Shown: positions 27,387 to 39,438, counted from the first letter of the stretch. The stretch: 64,000 nucleotides of DNA from Aurelia coerulea (GCA_039566865.1 CM076948.1:13899001-13963000); one strand, 5' to 3'. A program made the numbers and translations. Notes: generated from the sequence alone by a model not told the origin.

Positions 27387-27975
27387 AATATGAGAGGCTG
27401 GGTATACGAATTTAAAATTAAAAGGTTAGTAGGAATTTTTGACTGCTCATTGGAATATATAGAATGTAAGTGATGCCATTTCGGAAATTTTCGGCCCTAC
27501 CCTCCCCCCAATAATCGGAAGTGGCCTACATGGTAACAAAGGACTAAATTTTCTTATTTCTTACTGTCATGCTTGTTTTTAACAGTGTTTGCGCTTAAAA
27601 AACGAAGTATACCGTAAAACAAAAGACACCTTCCCAGAAAATTTTTCAACCCCCCATATCTCGAAAAAGCCCCCCAAACGGCCTGATCAACACTCAAATT
27701 CGAAATCTACACCAAAAACTACCCCAGTAAAAGTGGGTCTCGTAAAGTCTCCTTCTAGGTGGTAATGCTCCCCCTCCAGCCACCGGACTATATGTACTTG
27801 AAACTATTTCACTTTGCACAAAGGGCATTACGGATACAGTATATGTATCACAACTTTTACGTTGCTTTGTTGACAAACAGTCTTTCGTTTGTTAAAGATT
27901 TATGTTTTTGCTAACATGTCAATTATTTCCTTCAATATCTACAGAGCGCGTAAAGACAAAAAGGGTTTTAATTAA

Positions 27976-29688
27976 AGGGCTAATATCACCATTTACGAAA
28001 ATTTGATACATAAGCATTCTATCACCGCTGAATTCGATGAGAACACCCTAAACGCGATATTTAGGCAATAAGTGTCCCCAAAAGCCCCTGAAAGTTGGGG
28101 AGGTGCTGAAAATTACCGCACAAAGAAAGAGACTGGATCGAGTGATTGTGAAAGGTCTGTGACGTAACAGCAGGAAGATCGCTACGCGCAAGCAACCGAA
28201 GCACTGTTGGGGAATCTGTCGCAAGCGAATAAACTGAAGAAACAAACGAAATAAATGTCGGAAACAGCGTCGGAATCATCATGCAAATCAAAAGATGTGT
28301 GCTACGACGTCAAAGAATATGTTATTGAAAAAGAAGGCAAAGTAGCAACAGCGAGCACCGACTGTAGCGAGGACTGTAGTATGACAAACTTCACGTCGTC
28401 CTAGGCCTACACATCCAAGGTCCATATCAAGATTCAAGATGACCCCATTGCCGATGAAAAATGGATAAAAAAATGACAAAAGCATACTGAAATGATAAGA
28501 AACTCACAACTAATCTTAATATGAACAGTTTTACCTCAGTTTACAAGGAAAATTATTAATTTCCGGCCAAATGATAAGATTCACCACGATTCACCACGCA
28601 CGGGTTCTCCGCTAAACGGGCCCAAATTTACGCCTTTCACTTCATTCTCATCAAAAGAACTTTCTTGCAGATGATGAGATATTACTGATCCCAATGTATG
28701 AAGTGTAATTCATATCAAAATCTTCATTGGTAGCCTGTGTGCAGACTTTTCATTGGTAAATTCCCAGCATTTGTGTCCTTCGGAACTCTCTTAGAAATGA
28801 CCGTGGCCGTAAGCCTGATCGTAAACAAATGACAACAGTCAACAAAATTGACCTGCTGACACTAAAATCACAATACCTCCAAATTTTAGTGCAAAGACCT
28901 ATTAACATCTGACACTATTGGAAAGGGTATTCTTTAAGTCATGCATAAATAATCGTTGTTCAATTCAAATATAAATGCTACCTTGGAGAATTACCTCTTC
29001 TCTGCGGAACCACTGATGTCTTCTTTGGGGAAACAGGACAATTTTTCTTATAATTCAACAAAGACAACGTATGTGGCTTTTAGGATTCAGTTCTTTCATT
29101 GATGGAAAGCTTTTACCCCGATTTCATCTGATATCAAATTCCTTCGGTATGACATTCCATCCCGGGAACAGAGGCAAACTGTCGATCGAAGTCTTTTGGT
29201 AAGGAATGCTCTAACCAAACTGCGGAGTGCTTCTAATCGGTCCATTTTGCCTTTGATCTCTTTATAAATTCCGTCAATTTCTTCCTTCTCGTTTGCTCGC
29301 TTCAAGCTGGTCATCGCCGAAGAAGGCAGATTATGGATATATATACCCAGATTTTTGTCATAGATATTGCTCCAGTCACAAACCATACACCTATCAGGCA
29401 TGGTTGAAAGAACGGATTTGCGGACAGAAGCAAGAAGCAACTTTGTTCTGTTTCTCCCATGAAGGCCTACGCTACGACTTTCACGCCTTCCTGCTGTGAC
29501 GCTGCAACGCTTGTTACCAATCTTCTGTTCTTTGCGCGGTAATTTTGAAATTTTACCGCAAATTCACAACTTTGGAGGGCTTTTAGGGGCACTTATTGCC
29601 AAAATATCGCGTTTTGCGTGATCTCTTCGAATTCAGCGGTGAAAGAATGTTCATATATCAAATTTTCGTAATTGGTGATATTAGCCCT
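27976..29688. mobile_element. 1.7-kb TIR element bordered by TTAA
   Basis: The left end AGGGCTAATATCACC and right end GGTGATATTAGCCCT are terminal inverted repeats that extend for about 155 bp (27976-28130 and 29528-29688) with small indels. TTAA abuts both ends (27972-27975, 29689-29692). TTAA duplication is typical of piggyBac-type elements, although the AGGG terminus is not the usual CCC start, so the class is open. The interior is mostly noncoding, with one minus-strand frame described separately. Confidence 0.6.
29096..29440 (-). CDS. Possible THAP-like zinc-finger fragment inside the TTAA element
   Basis: A 114-codon frame. Near its start it reads RCMVCDWSN followed 10 residues later by IHNLPSS, loosely like the beginning of a THAP finger (CxxC, then an FHxFP-type block). 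The second metal pair (CxxH) is not evident in this frame. The rest is rich in K and E (EEIDGIYKEIKGKMDRLEA) and may be helical. No neighbour supports a function. Could equally be chance coding in decayed DNA. Confidence 0.25.
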   Translation of the reverse strand: MLLASVRKSVLSTMPDRCMVCDWSNIYDKNLGIYIHNLPSSAMTSLKRANEKEEIDGIYKEIKGKMDRLEALRSLVRAFLTKRLRSTVCLCSRDGMSYRRNLISDEIGVKAFHQ

Positions 29689-29759
29689 TTAAGATTCTCA
29701 TCGCAGCAAGGGCTATGACAGAATCATTCATACCACTCACCATCATCATCATCATAAAT

Positions 29760-32500
29760 TGCAGGTAACTTAGTGACTGACATAAGTGACCATTTTGCCT
29801 CAGTCCTAATGCTGAACAAGATTACTGCAGGAAAACAAACTTTGCCAAAGACACGTTTCTTCAGTGAAAGAAATCGTGCTAAGTTTAAGGAATCGCTGCA
29901 AAAGATTGACTGGAATAATTTTCAAGAATGCCAAGATTCTAATACTTGTGCTGAAATTTTCAGTGAAGAGATATCTAGGTGCTTTAATGACTGTTTTCCA
30001 TTGAAAACGCTTCCTAAAAAACGGATTAAAGATAAACCATGGGTGTCTAAAGGACTGCGAAAGTGTATACGTAAGAAAAACAAACTATACAAATTTTCAC
30101 TCTCTCGTAAAGACCAAACATCCATTGAAAAGTACAAGAAGTACAAAAATGTCTTAACAAACTGCTTGAGACAAGCTGAAGCAAATTACTTTGATAATAT
30201 CCTAAAAGACAAGGCAAATGCTGTTTTTCGCATGTGGGCTACACTTGGACCAATGCTCAATCCAAAAAAGAACAAAACATCGTGCAAAATCGCAAAAATA
30301 GTTGATAAGTCAAAACGCACTTTTACATCAGATGCCGATATTGCTATTCTCTGAACGACTTCTTTTGTAATATTGGTAGAACTATTAATAGCAAAGTTAG
30401 TGCTACGGACATACACTTCTCTAAATTTCTTGAAAATCAGAACGAATACTCTTTCTTCCTCGCAAAAGTCACGAAACAGGAGGTCCTCGACGAAATTTGT
30501 CATCTAAAGCCTGGTAAAGCTGCAGGTCATGATGGCATAAAACCAGATATCATCAAGGAATGTTTTGAAAGCCTTGCAGACCCTCTCACGCACCTTTATA
30601 ATACATCATTTGAAACTGGTGTTTTTTTTTGTTTTTTTTGTTTTTTTGTTTTTCCAGATATCTGGAAGATTGCTAAAGTTATTCCCATTTTCAAAAAAGG
30701 AGATAGCTCTGATGAAGACAACTATCGCCCCATCTCCCTCCTTTCGTGCTTTGAAAAAGTCCTGGAACGACTCATGTGTAAAAGAATGCTAGACTTTCTA
30801 AAAAAGCACAAGATCCTATACAAACTGCAATTTGGCTTCAGAGAGAGTCATTCCACTGCTCTGGCTTTAATTGAGGCCTTGAATGAAATTTACTCAAAAC
30901 TTGATGAAGGAAAGTTTGTTTTAGGGATTTTCCTTGACCTCAAAAAAGCCTTTGATACAATTGATCATAAGATACTACTACATAAGCTAGAACACTATGG
31001 TTTTCGTGGCATAGCAAGCAAATGGTTTGTAGCTACCTTTCAAATCGAAAACAATTTACCTACGTTAATGGATGCAACTCTAAACTTGGGATAATAAACA
31101 CAGGTGTCCCACAGGGATCCGTCCTAGGACCCATTCTCTTCACGTTATACGTGAATGACATGGCCAATGCTACAAAATTACAACCTAGACTGTTTGCAGA
31201 TGACACCAACATTTTTGCATCTGGTAAAGATATTGATGCCCTGGTTCAAGACACCAATATCGAATTACAAAAACTTCATACTTGGTTCAAAGCAAACCGT
31301 CTGAAACTAAGCATAGAAAAAACATCTTACTGTATTTATTCCCCCAAAAGGAACCCAACCCCATACCGAGTCAATGTCCAAATTGGAGAAGATATAAAGA
31401 GGTCTGGCTATGTAAAATACCTTGGTTTAACCATTGATGAGAAACTGACATGGGAAAAACACATCAAAGAATTAGGCACTAAAATCGTTCGTTATGCTTC
31501 GATCTTTCGAAAAGTTCGACATCTGCTTCCTAAAAAGTGTTTGCAATCCCTATACAATGCATTTATTCAATGTAAGATAGATTATGGCATTGAAATTTAC
31601 GGCGATGCTTCCAAAAAGTTGATGAAACGTACGCAGACACACCAAAATAGAATACTCAAAATCCTACAGCACAAAAACCACCTTGCTTCAACTAATACCA
31701 TACATAGAGAATATAGTACACTAAAAGTTTCAGATCAATATGAGATAAAAATCCTACAGCTGATGCATTTACACACGCACAACAAGGCAAAACTGCCAGA
31801 AGTTTTCCAAAATTTATTTCAGACCAGATCAAGCATTCATCAATATCCCACCCGCTACAGTGACAATTTTGCTATACCAAAAACTATAAATCGATTCGGC
31901 AACCGAGCCATAACTGTTAAAGGTCCCAGGCTCTGGAACTCTCAACCTCCTGAATTAAATAAGATAGTCACTCTGAAAGGATACATCAAGGCCCTAAAAG
32001 ATTACAAACTAGGATCTTACCTATAATAAATATTTCAACCAACAATTTGCATTTAATTTACATATTGGGTCTTGTCATATGTTACAATTTCTCTTCCATA
32101 AATCAACTGTTTCTTAATTACGGGCTTAATTATCAGTAATTGAGTAATTTTAGTTTTTACCTTTCTTTCTTTCCATTTCCATATATTATCTTAGTAGTAT
32201 TAGAAGCATAATTATTCATAATGTATTTATCGACACCTAACCTAACGTTTATTCATTCTGTTATTGATCTTATATTCTTTATCATTATTATTTAAAAAAC
32301 AATATAGTTATTTGTAGTTTTGAATTTTTAGTTATTTGTATTTGTAGTTATTTGTAGTCTTAAATTTTTTAGCGCTGTATACCGTTCTGTTTTGCTGTAA
32401 GCGCCCCAGACTTGATAAGCTTTGCTTCTTCTGGGGCGTATGAAATTATATGTAGTTAGTTTAACTCATATGTTTCATGAATCATTATCATCATCATCAT
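29760..32500 (+). mobile_element. 5'-truncated LINE (CR1/L2/Jockey-like), with 3' hairpin and ATC-type tail
   Basis: Begins after a CATCATCATCATCAT run (29746-29758) with the last endonuclease motif (DISDHF) and runs through the reverse transcriptase to the stop at 32026. The 3' UTR has a 9-bp-stem hairpin (CGCCCCAGA ... TCTGGGGCG, 32402-32438) and ends near an ATCATCATCATC run (about 32488-32500). A 3' stem-loop and short 3' tandem tail are typical of CR1/L2-group LINEs. Most of the endonuclease and all of ORF1 are missing, as in ordinary 5' truncation. Confidence 0.75.
29773..32026 (+). pseudogene. LINE reverse transcriptase, frameshifted
   Basis: Three open pieces form one protein when read across frames: 29773-30354, about 30355-31030 and 31022-32026. 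Recognisable RT blocks are IWKIAKVIPIFKK, NYRPISLLSCFEKVLERL, FLDLKKAFDTIDH (first catalytic Asp), GVPQGSVLGPILFTLYVND, LFADDTNIF (the FADD box, intact) and KYLGLTIDEKLTWEKHI. The C-terminus GPRLWNSQPPELN is typical of these LINEs. Breaks lie near 30350, in a T-rich expansion at 30622-30656, and near 31030. Catalytic residues remain, so decay looks recent to moderate, but the copy cannot be active as it stands. Confidence 0.8.
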
Positions 32501-33000
32501 TAATTTATTTACAAAGTAGGCTGAAAACAAAACCATAGCTAAAATTACAGCTAATTAAGGCCTACTTATTTACAAAATTTACAATCTAATCTAAAAATAA
32601 TATGTATATGTATAATTACAGTAATTTCACTAACTATCCTGTTATGAACCCAACCTGTTGTACATATGTTTTGCAAAGCCTACAGTTGCATTTATCACCA
32701 TTCCAGCAACGTATTTGCTTTTTGAAAATTTGAAGGGTGCTGGAGTCTTTTATCTCGTGTGGTAGCAGCTGCCACATCCTAGTCAGGGGCGGCTGGGACC
32801 AAAAATAAATAGGTATTTAAATTGTAGGAAAAGGGTCCTCTCTTGAGAGGAGTGTAGGGCATGCCCCCCTCACCCAGAAAAAAATTGGTTTTAAGTTAAG
32901 ATATTCTAAAATATCGCAAAGAGCCTTTCATAAGTTGTTCGTGGAAAAAGCTTCTCTCCTGGAATCATTATACAACAGAAAGTAGTAGCATATCACATGT
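32501..33000. other. AT-rich intronic sequence, nothing recognised
   Basis: Unique AT-rich DNA with no coding or repeat signature. Near 32786-32880 a G/C-richer piece (GGGGCGGCTGGGACC) may be the end of an unrecognised repeat. Confidence 0.4.
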
Positions 33001-33029
33001 CAAAAGTAGTTAAAGGTGAAGGTGAAGCT

Positions 33030-33175
33030 GCGTTTTTCAGCGCCAAGCGCTGGGATCGCAGAAATAGAGCAGACCTAATCGAGTCCGCGACCCCTTGTCA
33101 TGACGCTCAAGTGGTGGGGTCCTACCGGGTATCGAACCCACTCCTCCTGACTGTTCTGTGCGCCACAACACCCTC
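33030..33175 (-). repeat. tRNA-like SINE fragment (tentative)
   Basis: On the minus strand GGGTTCGATACCC (about 33127-33139) matches a tRNA B box (GGTTCGANNCC) within a 4-5 bp T-arm-like stem. Upstream GTGGCGCACAGAACAG partly resembles an A box, but the A-to-B distance is too short for an intact tRNA. A hairpin CAGCGCCAAGCGCTG lies at about 33039-33053. Best read as a decayed tRNA-derived SINE. Confidence 0.35.
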
Positions 33176-33513
33176 GTTAAAGCTTACTAATGAAGTCTTT
33201 TAAGTTTGGGAAAGACCAGGAAAATCCCTCGTGCTTCGGAAACCCATGACATGGCAGGTGAACGAGCAGAACAGGAGGAAGAGAAAGGGACTTGGGCTTT
33301 AAACCGCAAGGGTTAAGTTGTCATCAGATATCATAATGCAATCAAAACTCGCGGAGACTTGTCACCTCCGGAAATTCACCAAAAAGGCAAGGTATTGAGA
33401 TTTCGACCTGAATACCATGGCCCCGTAAGAGCCCCGTAAGAGGGATCTCATCTTCTCAAACTTCGATCTTGTCTGGATTCTGAACTGTCTGCTACATTTT
33501 TTTGTGGTAGTCA

Positions 33514-34066
33514 ATGTTTCACAAAGTAAATCTAAGAGAATTTGAACGTTTTTTCTTTCAAGATGTTAGAAACTTGCATGATCATGGACCTTTCAAACCG
33601 ATAGATAAATTACACTTATGTACAAGGTTAAAAAACATTGTTATTGGCCTTCTAACTTACCAATGGAAGCTTCGAAAATTCGCCCCCCCTACTAAATCTG
33701 TCTTTGGAATCCATGACCCAACAGGCTTATCTTATCTTACTCAACTTAGAGTGGGTCTTAGCAAATTATGCCATCACAAATTTAAGCACAATTTTTAGGG
33801 ATACCATAAATCCAATGTGCCCTACCAACGATAGTATTGAGAGCACGGAGCACTTTTTGTTGCTTTGCCCCTCGTTTGAGGATCAGCGTCGAGACCTTCT
33901 CGCTGGAGTTTTTGCATTACTACGACCATTCGAATATATCGACCTTTCAAATGAAGTTTTGACGCAGCTTTTATTGTATGGTGATAAAGACCTCCCAAAT
34001 GACGTCAACAGAAATATACTCGATTTGACTCTACAATACATCCACACAAGCGGTCGATTCAATTAA
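33514..34066 (+). pseudogene. LINE ORF2 C-terminal fragment
   Basis: Two overlapping frames (33514-33798 and 33704-34066) join near 33770-33795 by a one-base shift. Text such as KSVFGIHDPTGLSYLTQLRVGL followed by INPMCP, then ESTEHFLLLCPSF, is the Cys/His-containing C-terminal tail of the same LINE family as the copies at 34.8-36 kb and 61.7-64 kb (C ... H ... C knuckle). The stop at 34064-34066 is probably the native end. Everything upstream is missing. Confidence 0.7.
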
Positions 34067-34256
34067 GATCACGGAAATCTAGCTAAATGCAACTCAACCA
34101 CCATACCAAGTCCATATTCGTAAAGTCTCCTGTTCGCCGAGTCCCGTTCCTCTATTCTTTCGTTCTTTTGTTTGTAAGTAGCTTTTCTTAACACACCCTT
34201 TCGTAAGTTCACTGTTCCGTGTCTTCAATGCCATCGTTAATTGGGCACATTGAAGC

Positions 34257-34439
34257 TTAAAGTCTCGAGGCGAGCTCATCCTTTTTGCCTTTTGTGGACA
34301 GGCATCTCATGGATTGCACAGCCTTCAGTTCAGCAACCTTTAACTTCGATATAGTAGCGGCGGACAGTTCGTTTATGCTTGTTGAACATGTATCTCCTTC
34401 AATTAAAGTTTCGTCTACAATTTCACGTGCAGTCGCCAT
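34257..34439 (-). pseudogene. SAP-domain N-terminal fragment
   Basis: A 60-residue frame starting MATAREIVDE; residues 31-60 read KLKVAELKAVQSMRC then LSTKGKKDELASRL, a clear SAP motif (DNA-binding helix-extension-helix, with the typical STKGKKxEL core). The frame stops right after the motif. Immediately beyond it, the minus strand reads MCPINDGIEDTEQ, a shred of the LINE C-terminal tail. SAP motifs occur in host nuclear proteins and in some retroelement proteins; here the context favours a mobile-element remnant. The ATG context (AACATGGCGAC) also resembles a host start. Confidence 0.45.
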
Positions 34440-34829
34440 GTTGAAACGAATCGAATTTTTTTTCTCGGAATGTTTAAAGGAATGTAAAAGGAATGTTTAA
34501 ATACAAACGGAAAACTTAGGAACAGGCGAAGGTAGCTTGTAATCAAATACGGTAATTGCAAGTGTCGGTTTGAAAGTTAGAGCCAAACATGGTAAATTTG
34601 GAAATTCGATTTTTGATTGCAAGCTGCCTTGAGACATTACATAATTACAGACGAAGAGAACTGCTAAAAACAAACACACACAGAAGGGGTTTGGGTGTTC
34701 TATGTAGGGATATGAGTAATCTTCAATCAAAGCGTTCTGTTTCGAAAATATAGTTCATAGTTGCATTCAAGATAAATCTGTTGGCTTCCAAGGGCAAATT
34801 TTTATTTCCATAGCTGCAAAATATTGTTG

Positions 34830-35966
34830 TCTGGAACCTCAGAGTATCCGTATGCATCAAGTACATCATTGACACCAACGAGAAGACTGCGTCTATGCTC
34901 TCTGAAAGAATTGCAAAGCAGCAAGAAGTGTTCCGTGTCTTTTATGCCATCGGTTATTGGACGCATTGGGTTGATTGTATCTTTAAAATTATGAGACTAA
35001 GTTGGCCTATCTAAAAATAACTTTTGATCTAGGCATGCGCAATACGCCGCGCTGAAAGTGATCACATGATGGGCTGCCAAGTTGTGTTGGTTGTGTTGTT
35101 TTGAAAAATAGATAGGCCCACACTGTGCCGCTCGGTGCCCTACCCTGTTGCTATTTGTTGCTCTCCTCCTCGCATTTTTTGCTCTATTTCTGTCCCCTCA
35201 ATTATTGGATAGAAATAGCAAATGATTCCTTGTGCAGAAGTAAAGCATGGAGATCTTTATCATTTGTCATGGCCGTGAAAATAAAATTGTATTGCTTCTC
35301 ATTGAATTTTCACAATACTATATGTGAAAGTCTGCAGCTTCAATAGTAGTCTCCATGGATGGGGACACACTCTGCCTCAAATTACAATAGAAATGTAAGA
35401 ACTTTGATTTCAAACAAATTAATTCTCTGGGTGGGGCTTTTATAATCCTTTTATAATCCCAGGTCTCTTGGCACATTTCAAAATCTTTCGTGTGAGATTC
35501 TCATTGTCCGCCATACTCGTTTCTTCCTTTCCTCGAACTGATCACATGCAAAGTTTCTCGTGACCTGAATACTATGCTGCCATTGGATGATTCGCTTGAT
35601 CTATTTTTAGATTTTTTTGCTTGTGCAAATGCAGGCTTTTAACCTTGCACAAACCCTTTAACCCCACACTTAATCGAGTTAAATACGCAATCCCTTTTGG
35701 ATTGTGAATACCATATACCGAATTAGCAGGAGGGCTAATGAGAAAATAATTTCTTCTAGAGGACGCTGACAGAAGGGGATTCACTTATTTCAGGATCAAG
35801 CTTATTCCATTCAAACAGAGAGTCGGGGTAGAAACTAGACCTGAATTTTGGGTAGCTAGTTTCATGCAGTGGGTAGCTAGTTTCATGCTGTGGTGGAATA
35901 GGGACCCTTGTATAATCAGTGGTCAAGTTATTGATGAATTTGTAAAGAAGAATAAGACGCCTACTC
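34830..35966 (-). pseudogene. 3' part of a LINE split by the 18.9-kb insertion
   Basis: On the minus strand this continues exactly where the LINE piece at 54924-56596 stops: RRWSRRLILLYKFINNL, SSFYPDSLFEWNKLDPE, NSVYGIHNPKGIAYL, RLSVGLKGLC, then, after an interruption of about 640 bp (roughly 34997-35640), HNFKDTINPMRP and KDTEHFLLLCNSF. A small duplicated YPLHETS-type segment occurs near 35860. The interrupting 640 bp has no recognised ends. With the upstream piece it forms one CR1/Jockey-like LINE copy in reverse orientation to katanin. Confidence 0.75.
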
Positions 35967-36125
35967 CATCTTCTATAGCCTGTGTGCAAACTTTACTTTT
36001 CACTGCGATGGAGAGCCTATGAGGATCTTGTAAAGTCTGCCAATTAGCGTCCATCATCGTGTTCTGAATGAAAAGTTTCTCCTGCGAAGAGGAGCACAAT
36101 CTTGCGCAATACATTGACACCTCGA

Positions 36126-37192
36126 ACAGGAAGGAAGAATAATCCCTATCATTCGAAGAGAATCCCATCCCACCCACACAACTTCAGAACCTGCAAACTG
36201 CAAACTGCAGAGGTATAGGCATGTAAAATGGTCTACCAAACTTTGGTACGGCAGGGCACGAGCTTTGACAATTGAGAGAAGACACAAGTATCGAGTTTCC
36301 CTTCTTGATCTTTAATTTCCTTCTTTATTACTTTAAACCAATGCTAGCGAGATTCTGGTTGGCTCTCCCTGCTAGGAGCTCTCTAATACAACAATATATC
36401 CACAGGCGCATCCCAGTCTTTCTCAAGCACTGTATGCCCTTATACCAAATACAATAACGACGAAATAACAACAAGAAACACTAAGAGCTTTCACAAGACT
36501 CTTGTGCTGGTGGTAATCCACCCTTCCTGTTCCCCCAGATGTAAAGTTGGACCTCTTATTTATACAAATTCATACTCTAACATTTCTAAATACAGAATCA
36601 ATCACTACTCTCTTTGGTGGTTACGGTGGAAACATTATCGTCTACATTACAAGTATCAAATTTGAGTCATACAATAGTTACTGCTTGAATCATACACACA
36701 TAATGATCTCTGAAATAAAATACCTTCCTTTGCCTTATTCCTGAAACGCGTGAACTATCAAATGACGTACATGCAGTTCCTTAGATTTGAAACTAACAAA
36801 GATTACCGCTTAAACGATACGAATGAAGGAAAAACAGTCTAGACTGAATGGGCAATGCCTTACGAATATTGGCCTAAATGTACCTGTATTACAGGCATGA
36901 AAGACTCGCCCGTGATTCAAGAACCCCACTTGCTGATATAGGTCTAAGTTAAGGGTACTACCAACACACCGTTACCCATCTGATGATCAGGTCATCAAAT
37001 GAAAGTTTAGGCCTAGCCTGAAGTAAACATTCTGTCCTGGGAGCGGAGAAAGTTTCAAAGAATTGCCTGTTCATCGTTGTAGACTTCCTTCACCTTGAGA
37101 ATAACACAGGTGACATTCGATTTTTGCATTAGTGCGCATAAGAATGCGCAGGCCCTCGTGGATGTTTTTCGCGGCAAAGCGGCAAGCTGGAA
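36126..37192. other. Interior of the 18.9-kb element, no gene recognised
   Basis: AT-rich sequence following the left terminal repeat. No domain recognised; short frames only. Confidence 0.4.
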
Positions 37193-37263
37193 ATGGCGGC
37201 TGGAGGGCGAGCTGACCCAGGAAAAGGAGAACCATGGAAGCAAGAGTTCGACGAAGACAATGA
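37193..37263 (+). CDS. Candidate first coding exon of an unidentified gene
   Basis: ATG in the context GAAATGGCGGC, like the YY1-type start context common at animal housekeeping genes, opens a frame MAAGGRADPGKGEPW then KQEFDEDNE, ending at a possible donor (GA then GTAAAT, 37264). The local base composition is G/C-rich compared with its surroundings, as expected of a first exon. I do not recognise the protein. Without the splice, the frame stops at TAA (37265-37267). It lies inside the 18.9-kb element, so it may be a captured gene fragment. Confidence 0.35.
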
Positions 37264-37429
37264 GTAAATGCAAGTTGGCAAAATCTAAGCTAAGTGAATG
37301 TTTGGATACCTCAATTCTTACGTAATTTTTATCTGATCGCCGATTAAATAAAGAATTCCTAAGACAAAAGCTCTTGGCCTAAATTAATTCGAGTTTAGTA
37401 CAGGCAAACTGCAACACCAACGATCTTGC

Positions 37430-38490
37430 TAAACTGCTAAATGGACTCGTGAAACCTAACGATTGTAACAGTTTTGGCTAATCAAAGGATGGTTTCTTTG
37501 AAAAAGTTTAGTTTTTGTAAATCTTATGTGTTTTGTGGAAATGACGGCGATCTGAAAAGTCATGATATTTTCTTCGAAGTTACGGTTTTAACACGAATGA
37601 TGTCAACTTCGCAAGTGACAGAAACTCATATTTTAAGTAGTGAAACGTAAAGAATTTATGACACAAAGTTAAGTGTGCATTTTAGAAATGTCTATGAAGC
37701 TTCAGGTTAATTTCTTGAATTCTGGGTGGCTCACAGTTTTAAATCGGAGATTTGTATTAGCAGCGTAAAAAAACGTGAAGGCTCCTTTTCAATTTTGGGA
37801 TAAGTGGATGTTTTGCTTTGGTTAAAAAGGCTTCTATTTTGCAATCGGTCTCGTGAAACCTAATCTAATTGGATTTTTTTAATGAAACAGACTATACTCT
37901 GCATGAATTAATTTAGTTTTTGCAAATCTTATGTGTTTTGTGGATATGACGGCGATCTGGAAAAGTCATGATTTTCTCTTCGAATACACGGTTTTACCAC
38001 GAATGGTGTCAGCTTCGCAAGGTCGCAAGTGACAGAAACTCATATTTTAAGCAGTGACACGTAGCGTAAAGAATTTATGACAAAAAGTAAAGTGTGCATT
38101 TTGGACATGTCTATGAAGTTTCAGGTTAATTTCTTGAATTCTAGGTGGCTCACAGTTTTAAATCGGAGATTTGTATCAGCATCGTAAAAAATCGTGAAGG
38201 CGCCTTTTCAATTTTCGGATAAGTGGATGTTTTGCTTTGGTTAAAAAGGCTTATATTTTGCAGTTGGTCTCGTGAAACCTAACCTAATTCGAATTTTTTA
38301 ATGAAACAGACTATACTTTGCATGAATTAATTTAGTTTTTGCAAATCTTATGTGTTTTGTGGATATGGCGGCGATCTGGAAAAGTCATGATTTTCTCTTC
38401 GAATGTACGGTTTTACCACAAAGAATGGTGTCAGCTTCGCAAGTGACAGAAGCTCATATTTTAAGCAGTGAAACATAAAGAATTTATAAC
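37430..38490 (+). repeat. Tandem repeat, about 419-bp unit, 2.5 copies
   Basis: The landmark GGTCTCGTGAAACC occurs at 37847 and 38266 (a diverged ACTCGTGAAACC at 37445). The segments between them match throughout (for example GATGTTTTGCTTTGG, TATGTGTTTTGTGGA, GACAGAAACTCATATTTTAA). The first unit is the most diverged and the last is partial. No coding potential seen. Confidence 0.85.
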
Positions 38491-39438
38491 CTTTATTCCT
38501 GAGAAATATTTACTATAGTTTTATGCTTTGAGCCATATATAGAACTTTTTTTCTTGCTAAGCATTTTGCTGTAATTCAAGAAACGAATATGTGACAGTGG
38601 CAACGACATTAGACACAAATCAAGAAACTGTTAGTACTATGGACGGATCCCTGTGCAGAAAATGTGGCTCCTTTACACCCAAGAAAAAGAATAGAGTATT
38701 CAAAACGGACAACAGATAAAAAGATGATCCAGGTTTCGTATAAAGGAAAACACGTGTAGTGAGCAATAATGCCAAATTGGGAATATAGACAATTTCAAAG
38801 ATGCAGAAGATGCGGTTGCCCAAATTTGATGAGTATTGACTTGGATTCCTTTGCACAGCTCAATGATATTAAATGTGTTTCAGAGGGGTTGGGAAAAATA
38901 ATTCACAAAAGTGGAACGAAAATGGTTTGTATAATTTCAGGATTTGAAAGCCCGGTCTTGAAAATAGAAGCCCAAGTCATTGTTTACAGCATTTTTGAGA
39001 AAGTAAGACTTCTATCACAGGGAAACCAGGTATCTTCTGTCAGTTTATTGCCTTTTATCTTCTGCAATAGTACCCAGAAGATAAAAAGCTGAAAACTTAA
39101 AGCGTAGAAATGGTTTTCCTGTGACTTTATAATCATATTGGACCAATGTTTAAGCGAAAGTCTTTAAAAATAGACCACTGACTGGTAACATCCCCAGCAC
39201 AAAAAACCCCATGACCTTCAATGCAAAATATGCTCAAAAATATGTTTGTAAAGAAATCACTAATCTTTGTAAAAATATAAACCTTCATTGTTTTATTGTT
39301 AGGGGCACTGGACTGTTAAAAGTATAACTACCTTATCCATCTCACTAATATTCTGTGATTAAAACTGTGAGAAAACTGTTGTATGATGTTTTCTTGCACA
39401 CCCAGTAATAATACAGTATTATTTCCTTTGCATTACAG
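38491..39438 (+). other. Region with one coding-like stretch of unknown identity
   Basis: A frame at 38769-39092 contains CRRCGCPNLMSIDLDSF, KCVSEGLGKIIHKSG and GFESPVLKIEAQVIVYSIFEK, followed by a donor-like GTAAGA at 39001-39006. An acceptor-like pyrimidine-CAG (TTCCTTTGCACAG) lies before CTCAATGAT. This could be an exon of about 140 bp ending at 39000. The protein is not recognised. The rest is AT-rich and uninformative. Confidence 0.25.

Larger units (their letters stand above)
24430..27790. repeat. Giant palindrome 1: arms about 1.59 kb, spacer 179 bp
   Basis: Left arm 24430-26015 and right arm 26195-27790 are near-identical reverse complements. The outer ends are TAGTCCGGTGGCTGG and its complement. 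The spacer 26016-26194 contains a small tandem motif GGCTCTTCTGCCTGTG. Arms differ by scattered substitutions and short indels. Each arm carries the same decayed coding segment, so the structure looks like a head-to-head dimer of a gene-bearing unit. No convincing target duplication was found (left flank TAAAAATAT, right flank TATGTACTT). It begins 340 bp downstream of katanin exon 1. Confidence 0.93.

Noticed and set aside
24430..27790. Target-site duplication for palindrome 1
   Set aside because: The flanks TAAAAATAT and TATGTACTT do not match; insertion as a unit is not shown for this one.
33128..33165. Functional tRNA gene
   Set aside because: A B box is present but the A-to-B distance is too short and there is no acceptor stem or anticodon arm.
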